Below are positions 42,358 through 52,168 of a stretch of DNA of 64,000 nucleotides, in pieces (the first letter of the stretch is position 1; each line of letters begins with the position of its first letter). Position numbers and translations under genes: made by a program. This DNA comes from Nonomuraea cavernae (GTDB lineage Bacteria > Actinomycetota > Actinomycetes > Streptosporangiales > Streptosporangiaceae). The stretch is from the NCBI RefSeq assembly GCF_014646355.1, contig NZ_BMNH01000011.1, positions 1-64,000 on the forward strand, given 5' to 3'. Under the pieces are notes generated by a model, which was not told the origin of the DNA, ran no database searches, and was given only the letters and a program-made list of their open reading frames with translations.

Positions 42358-43902
42358 TCAGTCGGCGGGCTTGCCGAACCAGCGGGAGAGGTGGTCGTCC
42401 AGGTCCTGTTGATCGTCGCCGATCCAGGCGACGTGGCCGTCCGGGCGTAGCAGGACGCCCGGAACATCCAGTTCCGCAGTGGGATCCGCGAGGTAGTCGA
42501 CCCGGTCTGACCAACGGCCGACGGTCAGGCGTTCGGTGCGGTCCAGCAGCAGGCCGCGGCCGCGATGCAGCAGACCGTAGAGGTGGCCCTGTTTCAGGTG
42601 GATGTCGCGCAGGCGGCGGCCGAGCAGGTCGGGGCCTGCGCCGAAGTCGTAGCGGATGCCGATCGCGGTGATCTTCTCGATCAGACGACGGTTCACCTCG
42701 TCGAAGTCCATCAGTTCGGTGAGCAGCCTGCGCACGGCCCGCGGGCCCGGTTCGGCGGACAGCAGTTCCACCTGGGCGCGGGTGTTGTCCAGCACGTCCT
42801 CGGCGACCGGACGACGTTCGGCCTGGTAGGTGTCCAGCAGTGGTTCCGGCGCCCAGCCGCGGATCTGTGCGGCCAGTTTCCAACCGAGGTTGACTGCGTC
42901 CTGAACGCCCAGGTTGAGGCCCTGTCCGCCGATGGGTGGATGGATGTGTGCCGCATCGCCGGCCAGCAGCACCCGCCCGACCCGATAACGTTCGGCCAGC
43001 CGGGTGGCATCCCCGAAGCGGGACAACCAGCGCGGGGAGTGCACGCCGAAATCGGTTCCGGCGATAGTGCGCAACTGTTGTTGGAAATCCCCGAGGGTGG
43101 GCGGTTCCGCGCGGTCGCTGACTCCCGCGGCGGGCACTACGACGCTGTAGACCCCTTCGCCGAAGGGCCGGAGCCAGAATGGCTGATGGGTCTCGCGGAT
43201 CTCGGTCACCTTGGCGGCGATCTCCTCCTGCGGCACGCCCACTTCCATCTCGCCCATCAGCGTCTCGGTCCGCGAGGGCTCGCCGGGGAAGCCGACACCG
43301 AGCAGTTTGCGCACCGTACTGCGCCCGCCGTCACAGCCGACCAGATAGCGCGAACGCAGCTGTCCCCCGTCGGCCAGCTCGACGGTCACCCCCTCGTCGT
43401 CCTGCTCGAAACCGGTCACCGCGCAACCGCGCCGGACCTGCGCACCCAGTTCGGCCGCATGTTCCGCGAGCAGATGTTCGATGACCGGCTGCGGGATGCC
43501 CAGCAGATAGGCGTACGCGGAATCCAGGCCCTTGGGCACGGGTTTGGGGATGGCGGCGAAGAAACCGCCGGCCGGACGCCGTCTTCCCTGCCGGAGAACG
43601 CGCTCCAGCAGTCCGCGCATCGCCATCAGCTCGAGACTGCGCATATGCAGACTGACTATGCGGACGAACGACGCGGGCTCGGTTTCCTTCTCCAGAACGA
43701 GGACCCGCACATCGTGCAGCCGCAGTTCGGCGGCCAGCATCGCACCGGTCGGCCCGCACCCGGCAATGATCACATCGAAGATGAGGGGCGCGCGATCGGC
43801 GCCGGAGGCCGGCGGCCAGAGTGCGGGGACGTCGCCCACCGTGGAGTCACGCTCGACCCTGTCGTTCGACGACGGCTCGGCGGCGAACTGCTGAGAGTGC
43901 AT
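42358..43902 (-). CDS. rox: FAD-dependent monooxygenase, rifampicin monooxygenase (Rox)-like, 514 aa
   Basis: Class A flavoprotein hydroxylase. FAD motif FDVIIAGCGPTGAMLAAELR at residues 42-61, DG motif VGCDGGRSTVRKLLG, GD motif LLAGDAAHIHPPIGGQGLNL. Family-specific stretches (AYLLGIPQPVIEHLLAEHAA; GTDFGVHSPRWLSRFGDATR; TRAQVELLSAEPGPRAVRRL) match Rox proteins that inactivate rifamycins; symbol assigned on that recollection. It carries a ~40-residue N-terminal extension. Start ATG 43902. Divergent from a LuxR-type regulator. Related polyketide hydroxylases are the alternative. Confidence 0.8.
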   Translation of the reverse strand: MHSQQFAAEPSSNDRVERDSTVGDVPALWPPASGADRAPLIFDVIIAGCGPTGAMLAAELRLHDVRVLVLEKETEPASFVRIVSLHMRSLELMAMRGLLERVLRQGRRRPAGGFFAAIPKPVPKGLDSAYAYLLGIPQPVIEHLLAEHAAELGAQVRRGCAVTGFEQDDEGVTVELADGGQLRSRYLVGCDGGRSTVRKLLGVGFPGEPSRTETLMGEMEVGVPQEEIAAKVTEIRETHQPFWLRPFGEGVYSVVVPAAGVSDRAEPPTLGDFQQQLRTIAGTDFGVHSPRWLSRFGDATRLAERYRVGRVLLAGDAAHIHPPIGGQGLNLGVQDAVNLGWKLAAQIRGWAPEPLLDTYQAERRPVAEDVLDNTRAQVELLSAEPGPRAVRRLLTELMDFDEVNRRLIEKITAIGIRYDFGAGPDLLGRRLRDIHLKQGHLYGLLHRGRGLLLDRTERLTVGRWSDRVDYLADPTAELDVPGVLLRPDGHVAWIGDDQQDLDDHLSRWFGKPAD

Positions 43903-44137
43903 AGGTGTTGCCTTTCGGGAGTGCCTTGTTGGCGAGGCGCTCCCGGCGACACCTACGTCAATCGCCCGGCCGTGATGGGAAGGGGGAGCACCCACATCGA
44001 TACAGCGTTCATGGGTCTCACCTCCTCGGGCGGTGTCACGGTCGCCTGCAAGCTACAAGCCCGAGCATCATCCCGTCCAATCCTTTTCCGGACAGGTGGT
44101 CACGGCTCCGAACGGGCCCGTGCGGTTGCAAACGGGG

Positions 44138-44806
44138 ATGGACCGCTTGGACGAGATTTTCTATGGTGCGGTCATGAAGGGCCGGTATCAGGTGTACTTC
44201 GAACGTGCCCGGATCCCCATCGCCGCGGTGGACGGGCTCGGCCGGGTCAGGGAGAGCAATCCTGCCTTCCGCTCCGTGGTGGACCGCACCGCCGAGGAGC
44301 TCGACGGTCTCCTGGCGGAGGAGCTGCTCGCTCCTGGTGAGATCGACGCGCAGCGGCCCTTCTGGCGGATGCTGGCCTTCGGGCGGCTGAACGTCTACCG
44401 GACGCGGTTGCGGCTCATCCGCGGGAACGGGGCCGTGATCCGCGCCCGGGTCAGCGCCTCCGTCGAACACCGCGCGGACGGCATGCCGTGGCGGGCGGTG
44501 GCCGTACTGGACGAGATCTCCTCCGCCGCGCCCGTGCTGGGCCCGCTCCAAGGCGAGGTGCTGCGGCTGGTCGCCGCGGGCGCGTCCAACGCGGAGATCG
44601 CCCGGCGGCTGTACCTGACCCGCCAGGCGGTGGACTACCACTTGGTGCGGCTGCGCGCCAAGCTCGGCGCCGAGAGCCGGTCGGCGCTACCCGGGCGGGC
44701 GTTCGTGCTGGGGCTGTTCGTGCCCGGCGTGTGGCCGCCGCTCCTGCACCCGCCCCTGGCCGGGGCGGGTGGGCCGGAGTGTGGTCACTGCACGCCGAGG
44801 AACTGA
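44138..44806 (+). CDS. PAS-LuxR transcriptional regulator, about 222 aa
   Basis: PAS-like domain (IPIAAVDGLGRVRESNPAFR; GNGAVIRARVSASVEHRADG), then a LuxR HTH (EVLRLVAAGASNAEIARRLY, LTRQAVDYHLVRLRAKLG). Start uncertain: ATG 44138 (MDRLDEIFYG) chosen, ATG 44174 also possible. Divergent from the Rox-like gene and probably its regulator. The C-terminal ~35 residues are Pro/Gly-rich. Overlaps the end of the convergent hydrolase gene by 22 bp. Confidence 0.8.
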   Translation: MDRLDEIFYGAVMKGRYQVYFERARIPIAAVDGLGRVRESNPAFRSVVDRTAEELDGLLAEELLAPGEIDAQRPFWRMLAFGRLNVYRTRLRLIRGNGAVIRARVSASVEHRADGMPWRAVAVLDEISSAAPVLGPLQGEVLRLVAAGASNAEIARRLYLTRQAVDYHLVRLRAKLGAESRSALPGRAFVLGLFVPGVWPPLLHPPLAGAGGPECGHCTPRN

Positions 44807-45690
44807 ACCGCCGGGTCGTTACGGGCGGAGGTGCCCCAGACCGCGTCGTATTGGGTGGTGTCGTCGTGCAGGTAGTGCAGCAGCCAGGTGGTGGTCACCC
44901 GGCGGGTGATGGCCTGCTGGGTGGCCCGGCTGATCGAGCCGCTGTCGCAACCGATGCCGCCGGAGTCGGTGAAGCCGCAGTGGAAGCCGCCGACGATCGT
45001 GCGCAGTTGCTTGGGGGCGAGCTTGGCGTTGTAGATGGGGATCTGGTGGCCCGACGGGCCCGCGACGGTGTCATTGGAGCCGGCGACCAGCTGCATGGGG
45101 ACGGCTGTGGTGGCCGCGGCGGCCTTGGCGGAGGGATTGGTCTCGGCGGCGGCCAGGTTCGTCACCGTCCGCACCGACGAGTTGCGCGCGGCGGCCAGCA
45201 CGCTGGCGCCGCCGCCCATCGAGTGACCCGACAGTCCCAGCCGGTTGGTGCGCACGTGGGCGTTGAACCGCGAGCCGGAGGTGGAGTTCTGCGACACCAT
45301 CCAGGTCAGCGCGGCGTTCAGGTCGTCGGCGAAGGCGCTGTGGCTCGGGAACAGGCCGCCCTGTGAGGTCGGCATGATCGTGATGGTGCCCCAGGAGGCC
45401 CAGTGACTGCCCAGAGAGGCGTACTTGCTGATGCTCTGGAAGAATCCGTGGCCGAAGGCCGTCACCGGGAACTGCCCGGAGGCGACGGCCGTGCCGTTCC
45501 CCGCCGAGGTCGCCGGATAGTAGACCCTGGCGCCGAACGATCGGCCGGAGGCGGAGACGCTGACGTCGGCGTAGCCGACTGGGTACGCGCCCGGTGCGGA
45601 CGGGTCGGCGGAGGCCCTGGCGGGGGCGGCCGTGAGGATGAGAAATGGGATCAAGAGGGTCGCGCAGATCCTGACCGGCCAGGAGCGCAT
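44785..45690 (-). CDS. secreted alpha/beta hydrolase, chlorophyllase/cutinase-like, 301 aa
   Basis: Signal peptide (RICATLLIPFLILTAAPARA SADP boundary). Nucleophile Ser in LGLSGHSMGGGASVLAA, Asp in VAGSNDTVAGP, His in VGGFHCGF, and a Cys pair (HCGF, IGCDSG) that can form a disulfide. Family members cleave esters, including lipids and polyesters. Stands alone; 5' flank to 46214 is mostly debris. Confidence 0.82.
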   Translation of the reverse strand: MRSWPVRICATLLIPFLILTAAPARASADPSAPGAYPVGYADVSVSASGRSFGARVYYPATSAGNGTAVASGQFPVTAFGHGFFQSISKYASLGSHWASWGTITIMPTSQGGLFPSHSAFADDLNAALTWMVSQNSTSGSRFNAHVRTNRLGLSGHSMGGGASVLAAARNSSVRTVTNLAAAETNPSAKAAAATTAVPMQLVAGSNDTVAGPSGHQIPIYNAKLAPKQLRTIVGGFHCGFTDSGGIGCDSGSISRATQQAITRRVTTTWLLHYLHDDTTQYDAVWGTSARNDPAVQFLGVQ

Positions 45691-46214
45691 GATGCTTCAC
45701 CAGCTTTCGCGCGTGGGGAAACTGTTACCCGGATTTTGGAAACGATGATTCCCTTATGGCAACACTGGTGGATGCGGACTAGGCAAATGCCAAAAACTCG
45801 GCGCTATCTACGCCCCACGGGTCGTCGCTCTGCTTGACGGAGCCCCGCTCCGGCCGGCTCACCCGAGCCGTTCGGCATCGGCGTGCCGCGGGGCCGCGAC
45901 GGCCGGATAACCGAGATCGTCGCGTTCCACGAGCCGGCCCTGTTCCCGTCGTTCAACCTTCCACCCGTTTCTGGACCGATGAGGTTGCGCGGCGGATGCC
46001 GTCTCCATACCTGACGAGGCGATCGGCCGACAGAGGAGACAGCAGTGAACGACCTCGACCGCAGAGGGCATCCGGCTGCTGGACCTGCCCGGTGGCCGGA
46101 CAGGCAGAGGGAAGCATTACCTCCGTTATCGCGTCAGATCACCCACTGCCGGGCAGGCGCCTGAGGCGATGCGGTCCAGTCGGCCCGTATCGGACTTGGG
46201 GACCGGGGCGGACG
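45691..46214. other. 524-bp gap with a sigma-factor scar
   Basis: Only the ECF sigma C-terminal scar at 45868-45970 is recognisable. The rest shows no supported gene; the last 100 bases should hold the hemerythrin-gene promoter. Confidence 0.45.
45868..45970 (+). pseudogene. C-terminal scar of a SnoaL-tailed ECF sigma factor
   Basis: Reads RGRDGRITEIVAFHEPALFP SFNLPPV across about 34 codons. It resembles the SnoaL-like C-terminus of SigG/SigJ-type sigma factors (DGRI...I..F....FP.F.LP). The rest of the gene is absent. Confidence 0.5.
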
Positions 46215-46970
46215 ATGAGCGACGAGGCACGGGACAACCGCGGAACACCGAGCGTGCGCCGCCGCGAGCTGCTCAGCCTGCCCGTCGCCTTGGCCTGTGG
46301 CACGGCGGCGCTGACCGCGTGCGGGACCACCCGGCCGGCCGGCGGCGCCGCGACACACCCCCCTGCCCCCAGCGCGGAACAGGCCCAGGAGGTGCCGGTC
46401 ACGCCATCGGAGGACCTCATGCGCGAGCACGGGGTCCTCAAACGCGTCCTGTTGATCTACCGGGAGGGCATCCGGCGGATCAACGCCGGCGAGGCGGTGC
46501 CCGCCCGGCCCCTGCACGCCGGGGCCGGCATCATCCGTACCTTCATCGAGGAGTACCACGAGCGACTCGAAGAACGCTACGTCTTCCCACGCCTGGTCAA
46601 GGCCGGCAAGCTGACCGACACCGTCCCCATCCTGGTCCGGCAGCACCAGCGCGGCCGCGTGCTGACCGGCCGCATCCTGGACGCCACCGCCAGACCCACC
46701 CCCCAGCAGGCCCGTCGCGACCTGGCCGCCGACCTGGCCGCCTTCATCCGCATGTACGAGCCCCACGAGGCACGCGAGGACACCGTGGTCTTCCCCGCCA
46801 TGCGCGACGTCATCCCGCCCAAAGAGTTCATCCAGATGGCCGAGACCTTCGAAGATGAGGAGCACCGCCGTTTCGGCGCGGCCGGCTTCACCGGCGTTGT
46901 CGAGCAGGTGGCCGACATCGAAAAGACGCTCGGCATCTACGACCTGAGCCAGTTCACACCCCGCGTATGA
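46215..46970 (+). CDS. exported hemerythrin-domain (HHE) lipoprotein, 251 aa
   Basis: Start ATG 46215. Tat-type leader VRRRELLSLPVALACG and lipobox LTAC, so it should be a lipoprotein. Hemerythrin ligands: His in MREHGVLKRVLL, His/Glu in EEYHERLEERYVFPRL, His in VRQHQRGR, His/Glu in YEPHEAREDTVVFPAMRD. Binds a di-iron centre; roles in O2, NO or iron handling outside the membrane are possible. Confidence 0.88.
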   Translation: MSDEARDNRGTPSVRRRELLSLPVALACGTAALTACGTTRPAGGAATHPPAPSAEQAQEVPVTPSEDLMREHGVLKRVLLIYREGIRRINAGEAVPARPLHAGAGIIRTFIEEYHERLEERYVFPRLVKAGKLTDTVPILVRQHQRGRVLTGRILDATARPTPQQARRDLAADLAAFIRMYEPHEAREDTVVFPAMRDVIPPKEFIQMAETFEDEEHRRFGAAGFTGVVEQVADIEKTLGIYDLSQFTPRV

Positions 46971-47019
46971 CGCGCAACTGGCATTGACGCGGCATGCGGT
47001 CTGCTGATGTCCGGAGCGT

Positions 47020-47841
47020 TCAGCGTCCTCTGCTCATGTAGGCGCGCAGCGACAGCGGGACGAAGATCACCAGCAGCGCGGCAGACCAGAGCAGGACGGT
47101 GGTCACCGGATGCGCGAGGGGCCAGGCCACGTTTCCGGCCAGGCCGCCCGGGTTGCCGAACAGCTCCCGTGAGGCGGCGGTGAGCGCGCTCACCGGGTTC
47201 CAGTCGGCCAGGAGGCGCAGCCAGCCCGGCATGCCGTCGGTCGGGACGAACGCGTTCGACAGCATCGTGAACGGCAGGAACAGCGGCACCATCGCGTCGG
47301 CGGCCTGGTCGTTCTTCACCGCCAGGCCCACGTAGACGCCCACCCAGCTCAGCGCGTACCGCAGCACGATCATCAGCAGGAACGCCTGGGCGGTGGGGAT
47401 CAGGCCGTGGTGCGGCTGCCAGCCCACCAGCAGGCCCGCGCCCACCATGATGGCCAGCATCAGCAGGCCGATCAGCAGGTCGGCGCCGGTGTGCCCGAAC
47501 GGCACCGCCAAGCGCGCCATCGGCATGGAGCGGAACCGGTCCATCACACCGCGGGAGGCGTCGGTGGCCATCCGCGTCATGGCCGCCATCACCGCGGAGA
47601 AGGTCACCATCGCGAACAGGCCGGGCATCAGGTACTCGCGGTAGTCGCCGCCGTCCGGCACCTGGATCGCGCTGCCGAAGACGTACCCGAACAGCACCAC
47701 CATGACGGCCGGGAAGATCAGCGCCGCGACGAGTTCGCCGGGATCGTGTCGCAGCCGTCCCAGCTCGCGGCCGACCAGGGTCAGCCCGTCGGTGAACGTC
47801 CACCGCAGGCGGTGGCCCAGCGGCGGGGCGAGGTCGGTCAT
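47020..47841 (-). CDS. ABC-2 type permease, DrrB-like, 273 aa
   Basis: Six TM segments (ELVAALIFPAVMVVLFGYVF; LMPGLFAMVTFSAVMAAMTR; GLLMLAIMVGAGLLVGW; PLFLPFTMLSNAFVPTDGMP; VTTVLLWSAALLVIFVPLSL). The conserved SRGVMDRFRSMPMAR loop is typical of the daunorubicin-exporter family. Start overlaps the ATPase stop by one base (TGATG). Substrate probably a hydrophobic drug. Confidence 0.9.
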   Translation of the reverse strand: MTDLAPPLGHRLRWTFTDGLTLVGRELGRLRHDPGELVAALIFPAVMVVLFGYVFGSAIQVPDGGDYREYLMPGLFAMVTFSAVMAAMTRMATDASRGVMDRFRSMPMARLAVPFGHTGADLLIGLLMLAIMVGAGLLVGWQPHHGLIPTAQAFLLMIVLRYALSWVGVYVGLAVKNDQAADAMVPLFLPFTMLSNAFVPTDGMPGWLRLLADWNPVSALTAASRELFGNPGGLAGNVAWPLAHPVTTVLLWSAALLVIFVPLSLRAYMSRGR

Positions 47842-48782
47842 CAGACCAGTTCCTTCCGGTCGGTGAGGCGCAGGAACACCTCGTCGAGGGTGGGGCGGCG
47901 CAGCCGCACGTCGGCCGCGGCGACCCCGGCGCGGTCGAGCTCGCGCACGATGTCGGCGAGCCGGAAGCCGCCGCCCGGCAGGGCGACGCCGAGCCGGTCG
48001 GCGCCGGTCATCGTGGGATCGGTCCCGGCCAGGGCTTTCAGCACGGTCGCCGCCGGACGCAGGGCGGCGGGGTCTTCGAGGATGACGTCGAGGCGGTCGC
48101 CGATCGTGGCCTTCAGCTCGTCGGGTGTGCCCGTGGCGATCACCTGTCCGTGGTCGACGACGGCGATGTCGTCGGCCAGCTGGTCGGCCTCGTCCAGGTA
48201 CTGCGTGGTGAGCAGCACCGTGGTGCCGTCCGCCACCAGCTCGCGGACGCTGTCCCAGATCTCGCCGCGGCTGCGCGGGTCCAGGCCGGTGGTCGGCTCG
48301 TCCAGGAAGAGCACCTCGGGGCGCAGGATGAGGCTGGTGATCAGGTCGAGGCGGCGCCGCATGCCGCCGGAGTAGCCGGTGACCTGCCGATCGGCGGCGT
48401 CCATCAGACCGAAGCGTTCGAGCAGCTCGTCGGCCCGCCGATGCGCCTCACGCCGGGACAGGTGGGAGAGGCGCCCGAACATGCGCAGGTTGCCGCGGCC
48501 GGTGAGCTTCTCGTCCACGGCGGCGTACTGGCCCGCGAGCCCGATCCTGGCGCGCACCTGGCCGGCCTCGCGGACGACGTCGTATCCGGCGATGCGGGCG
48601 TGCCCGGCATCGGGGTCGGACAGGGTCGCCAGGATGCGCACCGCGGTCGTCTTCCCGGCGCCGTTGGGCCCCAGCACGCCGCAGACCGTTCCTCTCGGGA
48701 CGCTCAGGTCCAGCCCCCGTAGCGCATGGGTGTCGCCGAAGGACTTGTGCAGCCCCTCGGCGAAGACGACCGGATCCGCCAT
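47841..48782 (-). CDS. ABC transporter ATPase, DrrA-like, 313 aa
   Basis: Walker A LGPNGAGKTTAVRIL, signature TGYSGGMRRRLDLITSL, Walker B VLFLDEPTTGLDPRSR, H-loop TTQYLDEADQLADDIAVVDH. The C-terminal DRPTLDEVFLRLT-like tail (RRPTLDEVFLRLTDRK) is diagnostic for DrrA relatives. Divergent from a TetR regulator with two operator-like repeats between, implying drug-inducible export. Confidence 0.93.
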   Translation of the reverse strand: MADPVVFAEGLHKSFGDTHALRGLDLSVPRGTVCGVLGPNGAGKTTAVRILATLSDPDAGHARIAGYDVVREAGQVRARIGLAGQYAAVDEKLTGRGNLRMFGRLSHLSRREAHRRADELLERFGLMDAADRQVTGYSGGMRRRLDLITSLILRPEVLFLDEPTTGLDPRSRGEIWDSVRELVADGTTVLLTTQYLDEADQLADDIAVVDHGQVIATGTPDELKATIGDRLDVILEDPAALRPAATVLKALAGTDPTMTGADRLGVALPGGGFRLADIVRELDRAGVAAADVRLRRPTLDEVFLRLTDRKELV

Positions 48783-48793
48783 GACTCCTCCAC

Positions 48794-48850
48794 TGGGTAC
48801 GTTGTACGCGGTTATGCCGGTCAGGCTAAGTTACTGGGTACTATGTACGC
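48794..48850. promoter_or_regulatory. two copies of a GTAC-n3-GTAC operator-like repeat
   Basis: TGGGTACGTTGTACGC at 48794-48809 and TGGGTACTATGTACGC at 48835-48850, 41 bp apart, in the 85-bp gap between the ABC and TetR genes. The core GTAC-NNN-GTAC is palindromic. Very likely TetR operators covering both promoters. Confidence 0.75.
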
Positions 48851-48867
48851 AAGTAGGGGGTGGAACG

Positions 48868-49593
48868 GTGACCGACGCCGAGTACGTGAACATCTGGATG
48901 CGGCCCGAGCGCCCCGCCCGCGGGCCGAAGCCGATCTACAGCCGGGCGCAGATCACCGAGGCGGCCGTCCGGATCGCCGACGCCGAGGGCCTGGAGGCCG
49001 CCACCATGCGGCGGATCGCCGCCGAGATCGGCGCCGGCGCGATGTCCCTCTACCGGTACGTCCCAAGCCGCGACAACCTGGTCGAGCTCATGGCCGACCG
49101 GCTGATGGGCGAGATCGACGTCACGGGCATGCCCTCGGGCGACTGGCGCGCCGACCTGACCCGCTACGCCGACGGGCTGCGGGCCATGTGGCTGAGGCAC
49201 CCGTGGATCGCCACCGTGCAGCGGTCACTCCCCAGCTTCGGCCCCAACCAACTGCTCCTGATCGAACGGTTGATGGGAGTGCTCGACGCCTTCGTCTCCA
49301 TCGACGAGAACCTCGGCCTCGTGGCCATGCTGAACAGCTACGTCGAGAGCTCCGCGCGCGAGGAGATCAGCTCGGCCAGGGAGGTCCGCCGCAGCGGGCT
49401 CAGCGAGTCGGAGTGGATGGCACGGAGCTACCCCTACGTCGACCGGCTGGTGAAGAGCGGGGAGTACCCGATCTTCACCAAGATCGTGATGGAGGCGCGC
49501 CAGCCGCACCTGAGCCGCGAGGACCAGTTCCGGTACGGGCTCCAGCGTGTCCTCGACTGCATCGCGGCGGCCCTCCCAGCTGAGCACCACTGA
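48868..49593 (+). CDS. TetR-family regulator, 241 aa
   Basis: N-terminal HTH (ITEAAVRIADAEGLEAATMR, AEIGAGAMSLYRYVPSRDNL), C-terminal TetR_C ligand domain (WIATVQRSLPSFGPNQLLLI; SARSAR-like DREDQFRYGLQRVLDC region). GTG start at 48868. Divergent from the DrrAB-like exporter. Its stop codon directly abuts that of the convergent sensor kinase. Confidence 0.9.
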   Translation: MTDAEYVNIWMRPERPARGPKPIYSRAQITEAAVRIADAEGLEAATMRRIAAEIGAGAMSLYRYVPSRDNLVELMADRLMGEIDVTGMPSGDWRADLTRYADGLRAMWLRHPWIATVQRSLPSFGPNQLLLIERLMGVLDAFVSIDENLGLVAMLNSYVESSAREEISSAREVRRSGLSESEWMARSYPYVDRLVKSGEYPIFTKIVMEARQPHLSREDQFRYGLQRVLDCIAAALPAEHH

Positions 49594-50688
49594 CTATGTG
49601 GCCGCCTGCCGTGGTGGGGTGGGCAGTTGGACGACGGTCCGGAGTCCGCCCGCGGGGCGCGGGACGATGGTGAGGGACCCGTCGTGCACGTGGATGATGC
49701 TCTTGACGATCGCCAGGCCGAGGCCCAAGCCTGCGTGGTCGTCGCGCGTTCTTCCGGTGCCGCGCTGAAACGGTTCGGTGAGTGTCGAGACCAGTTGCGG
49801 GGACAGCTTCTCACCGCTGTTCTCGACAGTGAGCGCCACGGTCTCGGAGCGGACGCTGGTCGTGACCCACACGGTGCCCTGTTCGGGCAGGTTGTGGACG
49901 ATGGCGTTGTGCATAAGGTTCGTCGTCATTTGCAGCAGGAGCGCTGGCGACCCGACAGCCGGGGTGATGTCACCGGAGGCATGAAGGGTGACACCGCGTT
50001 TCTCGGCGAGCGGGAGAAGTGTTTCGGTGGCCTCTTCCATCAGAAGGGACAGGTCGACGGGTTCTCGGGTGAAGAACCTCTGGTCAGCGCGGCTGAGCAC
50101 GAGTAGCGCCTCGGTGAGGTCGATCGCCCGGGCGTTGACGGCGTGCAGGCGGTCGACGAGTTCGCCATGGTCGTGCGCCGGATCATTGCGGGCCACGTCG
50201 AGAAGCGACTGCGAGATCGCCAGCGGGGTGCGCAGTTCGTGAGAGGCGTTGGCCGCGAATCTCTGCTGTTCGGCGACGTGTGCTTCGAGCCGTGCGAGCA
50301 TCGTGTCGAAGGCGTCGGCGAGTTCGCGGAACTCATCTCTGCGGCCCTGTAGCCGGATTCGGTGGGAGAGTGATCCGTTGGCGGCCCTGCGTGTGGCGTC
50401 TGTGATGCGAGTCAGAGGGGTGAGCATGCGGCCGGCGAGAATCCACCCTCCTGCGAGACCGAACACCAGCAGGAACGCGAACACTGCGGCTGCCGCCGGA
50501 GCGAAAGCGTGCAGGGGGTCGGGCCGGTTGGGAACGAAACGACCGGGGCTGAAGAGCACGCCGTCGGACACATAACGCCGAAGGAACACCCACACGGCCG
50601 CGAGTAGCAAGGCACCTGCAAGCGTGACGAACCCGGCATAGCTGAGGGCAAGTTTGAGACGAACGCTCAAACCAGGCGCCCTATCCAT
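49594..50688 (-). CDS. sensor histidine kinase, EnvZ/CusS-like HisKA type, 364 aa
   Basis: Two TM segments (LALSYAGFVTLAGALLLAAV; AAVFAFLLVFGLAGGWILAG) flanking a short external loop, HAMP domain, H-box FAANASHELRTPLAISQ, N-box QMTTNLMHNAIVHN, G-box HAGLGLGLAIVKSI. Start ATG 50688 overlaps the response-regulator stop by 8 bp. Likely monitors the substrate of the adjacent MacB/FtsX-like exporter. Confidence 0.92.
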   Translation of the reverse strand: MDRAPGLSVRLKLALSYAGFVTLAGALLLAAVWVFLRRYVSDGVLFSPGRFVPNRPDPLHAFAPAAAAVFAFLLVFGLAGGWILAGRMLTPLTRITDATRRAANGSLSHRIRLQGRRDEFRELADAFDTMLARLEAHVAEQQRFAANASHELRTPLAISQSLLDVARNDPAHDHGELVDRLHAVNARAIDLTEALLVLSRADQRFFTREPVDLSLLMEEATETLLPLAEKRGVTLHASGDITPAVGSPALLLQMTTNLMHNAIVHNLPEQGTVWVTTSVRSETVALTVENSGEKLSPQLVSTLTEPFQRGTGRTRDDHAGLGLGLAIVKSIIHVHDGSLTIVPRPAGGLRTVVQLPTPPRQAAT

Positions 50689-51376
50689 GGTTCCCCCCCT
50701 CACGTCCGGTGCCGGATGCTGTGTTAATGCGGTAGCCGACGCCGGCCACGGTGGCGATGATCCCGGGTTCGCCGAGCCGTTTGCGCAGTGCCGAGACCGT
50801 GATGCGCACGGCGTTGGTGAAGGGGTCGGCGTTCTCATCCCACGCCCGCTCCAGGAGTTCTTCGGCGCTGACGACACCGCCTTCGGCGGCGACGAGGACT
50901 TCGAGCACGGCGAACTGTTTCCGGGTGAGCGCGACGTAACGGCCGTCGCGGTAGACCTCGCGGCGGAACGGATCCAACCGCAGACCCGCGATCTCTCGCA
51001 CGGGTGGTCTGCCGTGGGCGCGCCTGCGGTCGAGTGCTCTGAGACGGAGCACGAGTTCTCGGAGTTCGAAGGGCTTTGTGAGGTAGTCGTCGGCGCCGAG
51101 TCCGAACCCGGAGGCCTTGTCGTCGAGCCGGTCGGCAGCGGTGAGCATGAGGATCGGCATGCCGCTGCCGGAGGCGACGATGCGTTTGGCGATCTCGTCG
51201 CCGGAGGGCCCGGGGATATCGCGGTCGAGGACGGCGATGTCGTAGGCGTTGATGCTCAGCAGTTCCAGAGCGGTGTCACCGTCACCGGCGATGTCGGCGG
51301 CGATCGCTTCCAGGCGTAGGCCATCGCGGATGGCTTCTGCCAGGTAGGGTTCGTCCTCGACGATCAGCACCCGCAT
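50681..51376 (-). CDS. OmpR-family response regulator, 231 aa
   Basis: Receiver with acidic residues in VEDEPYL, phospho-acceptor Asp51 (IAVLDRDIPGPSGDE), Lys in DDYLTKPFELREL. Winged-helix DNA-binding domain (LTRKQFAVLEVLVAAEGGVV; TNAVRITVSALRKRLGEPGI; TVAGVGYRI). Start ATG 51376. Divergent from the ABC exporter genes (87-bp gap). Confidence 0.93.
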   Translation of the reverse strand: MRVLIVEDEPYLAEAIRDGLRLEAIAADIAGDGDTALELLSINAYDIAVLDRDIPGPSGDEIAKRIVASGSGMPILMLTAADRLDDKASGFGLGADDYLTKPFELRELVLRLRALDRRRAHGRPPVREIAGLRLDPFRREVYRDGRYVALTRKQFAVLEVLVAAEGGVVSAEELLERAWDENADPFTNAVRITVSALRKRLGEPGIIATVAGVGYRINTASGTGREGGNHG

Positions 51377-51463
51377 GTTCTCGATGCTAGGAGCCGGAGC
51401 ATATCGTCGGCGTATCGAAAACCACATACGTGCTGACAACACCACGCTGCCTTGACTGGCGGC

Positions 51464-52167
<704 letters not shown>

Positions 52168-52168
<1 letters not shown>

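Noticed and set aside
43903..44137. Rifamycin-associated promoter element before the Rox-like gene
   Set aside because: Only partial inverted sequence (CCTTG...GAGG) is present; I could not match a convincing 19-bp element.
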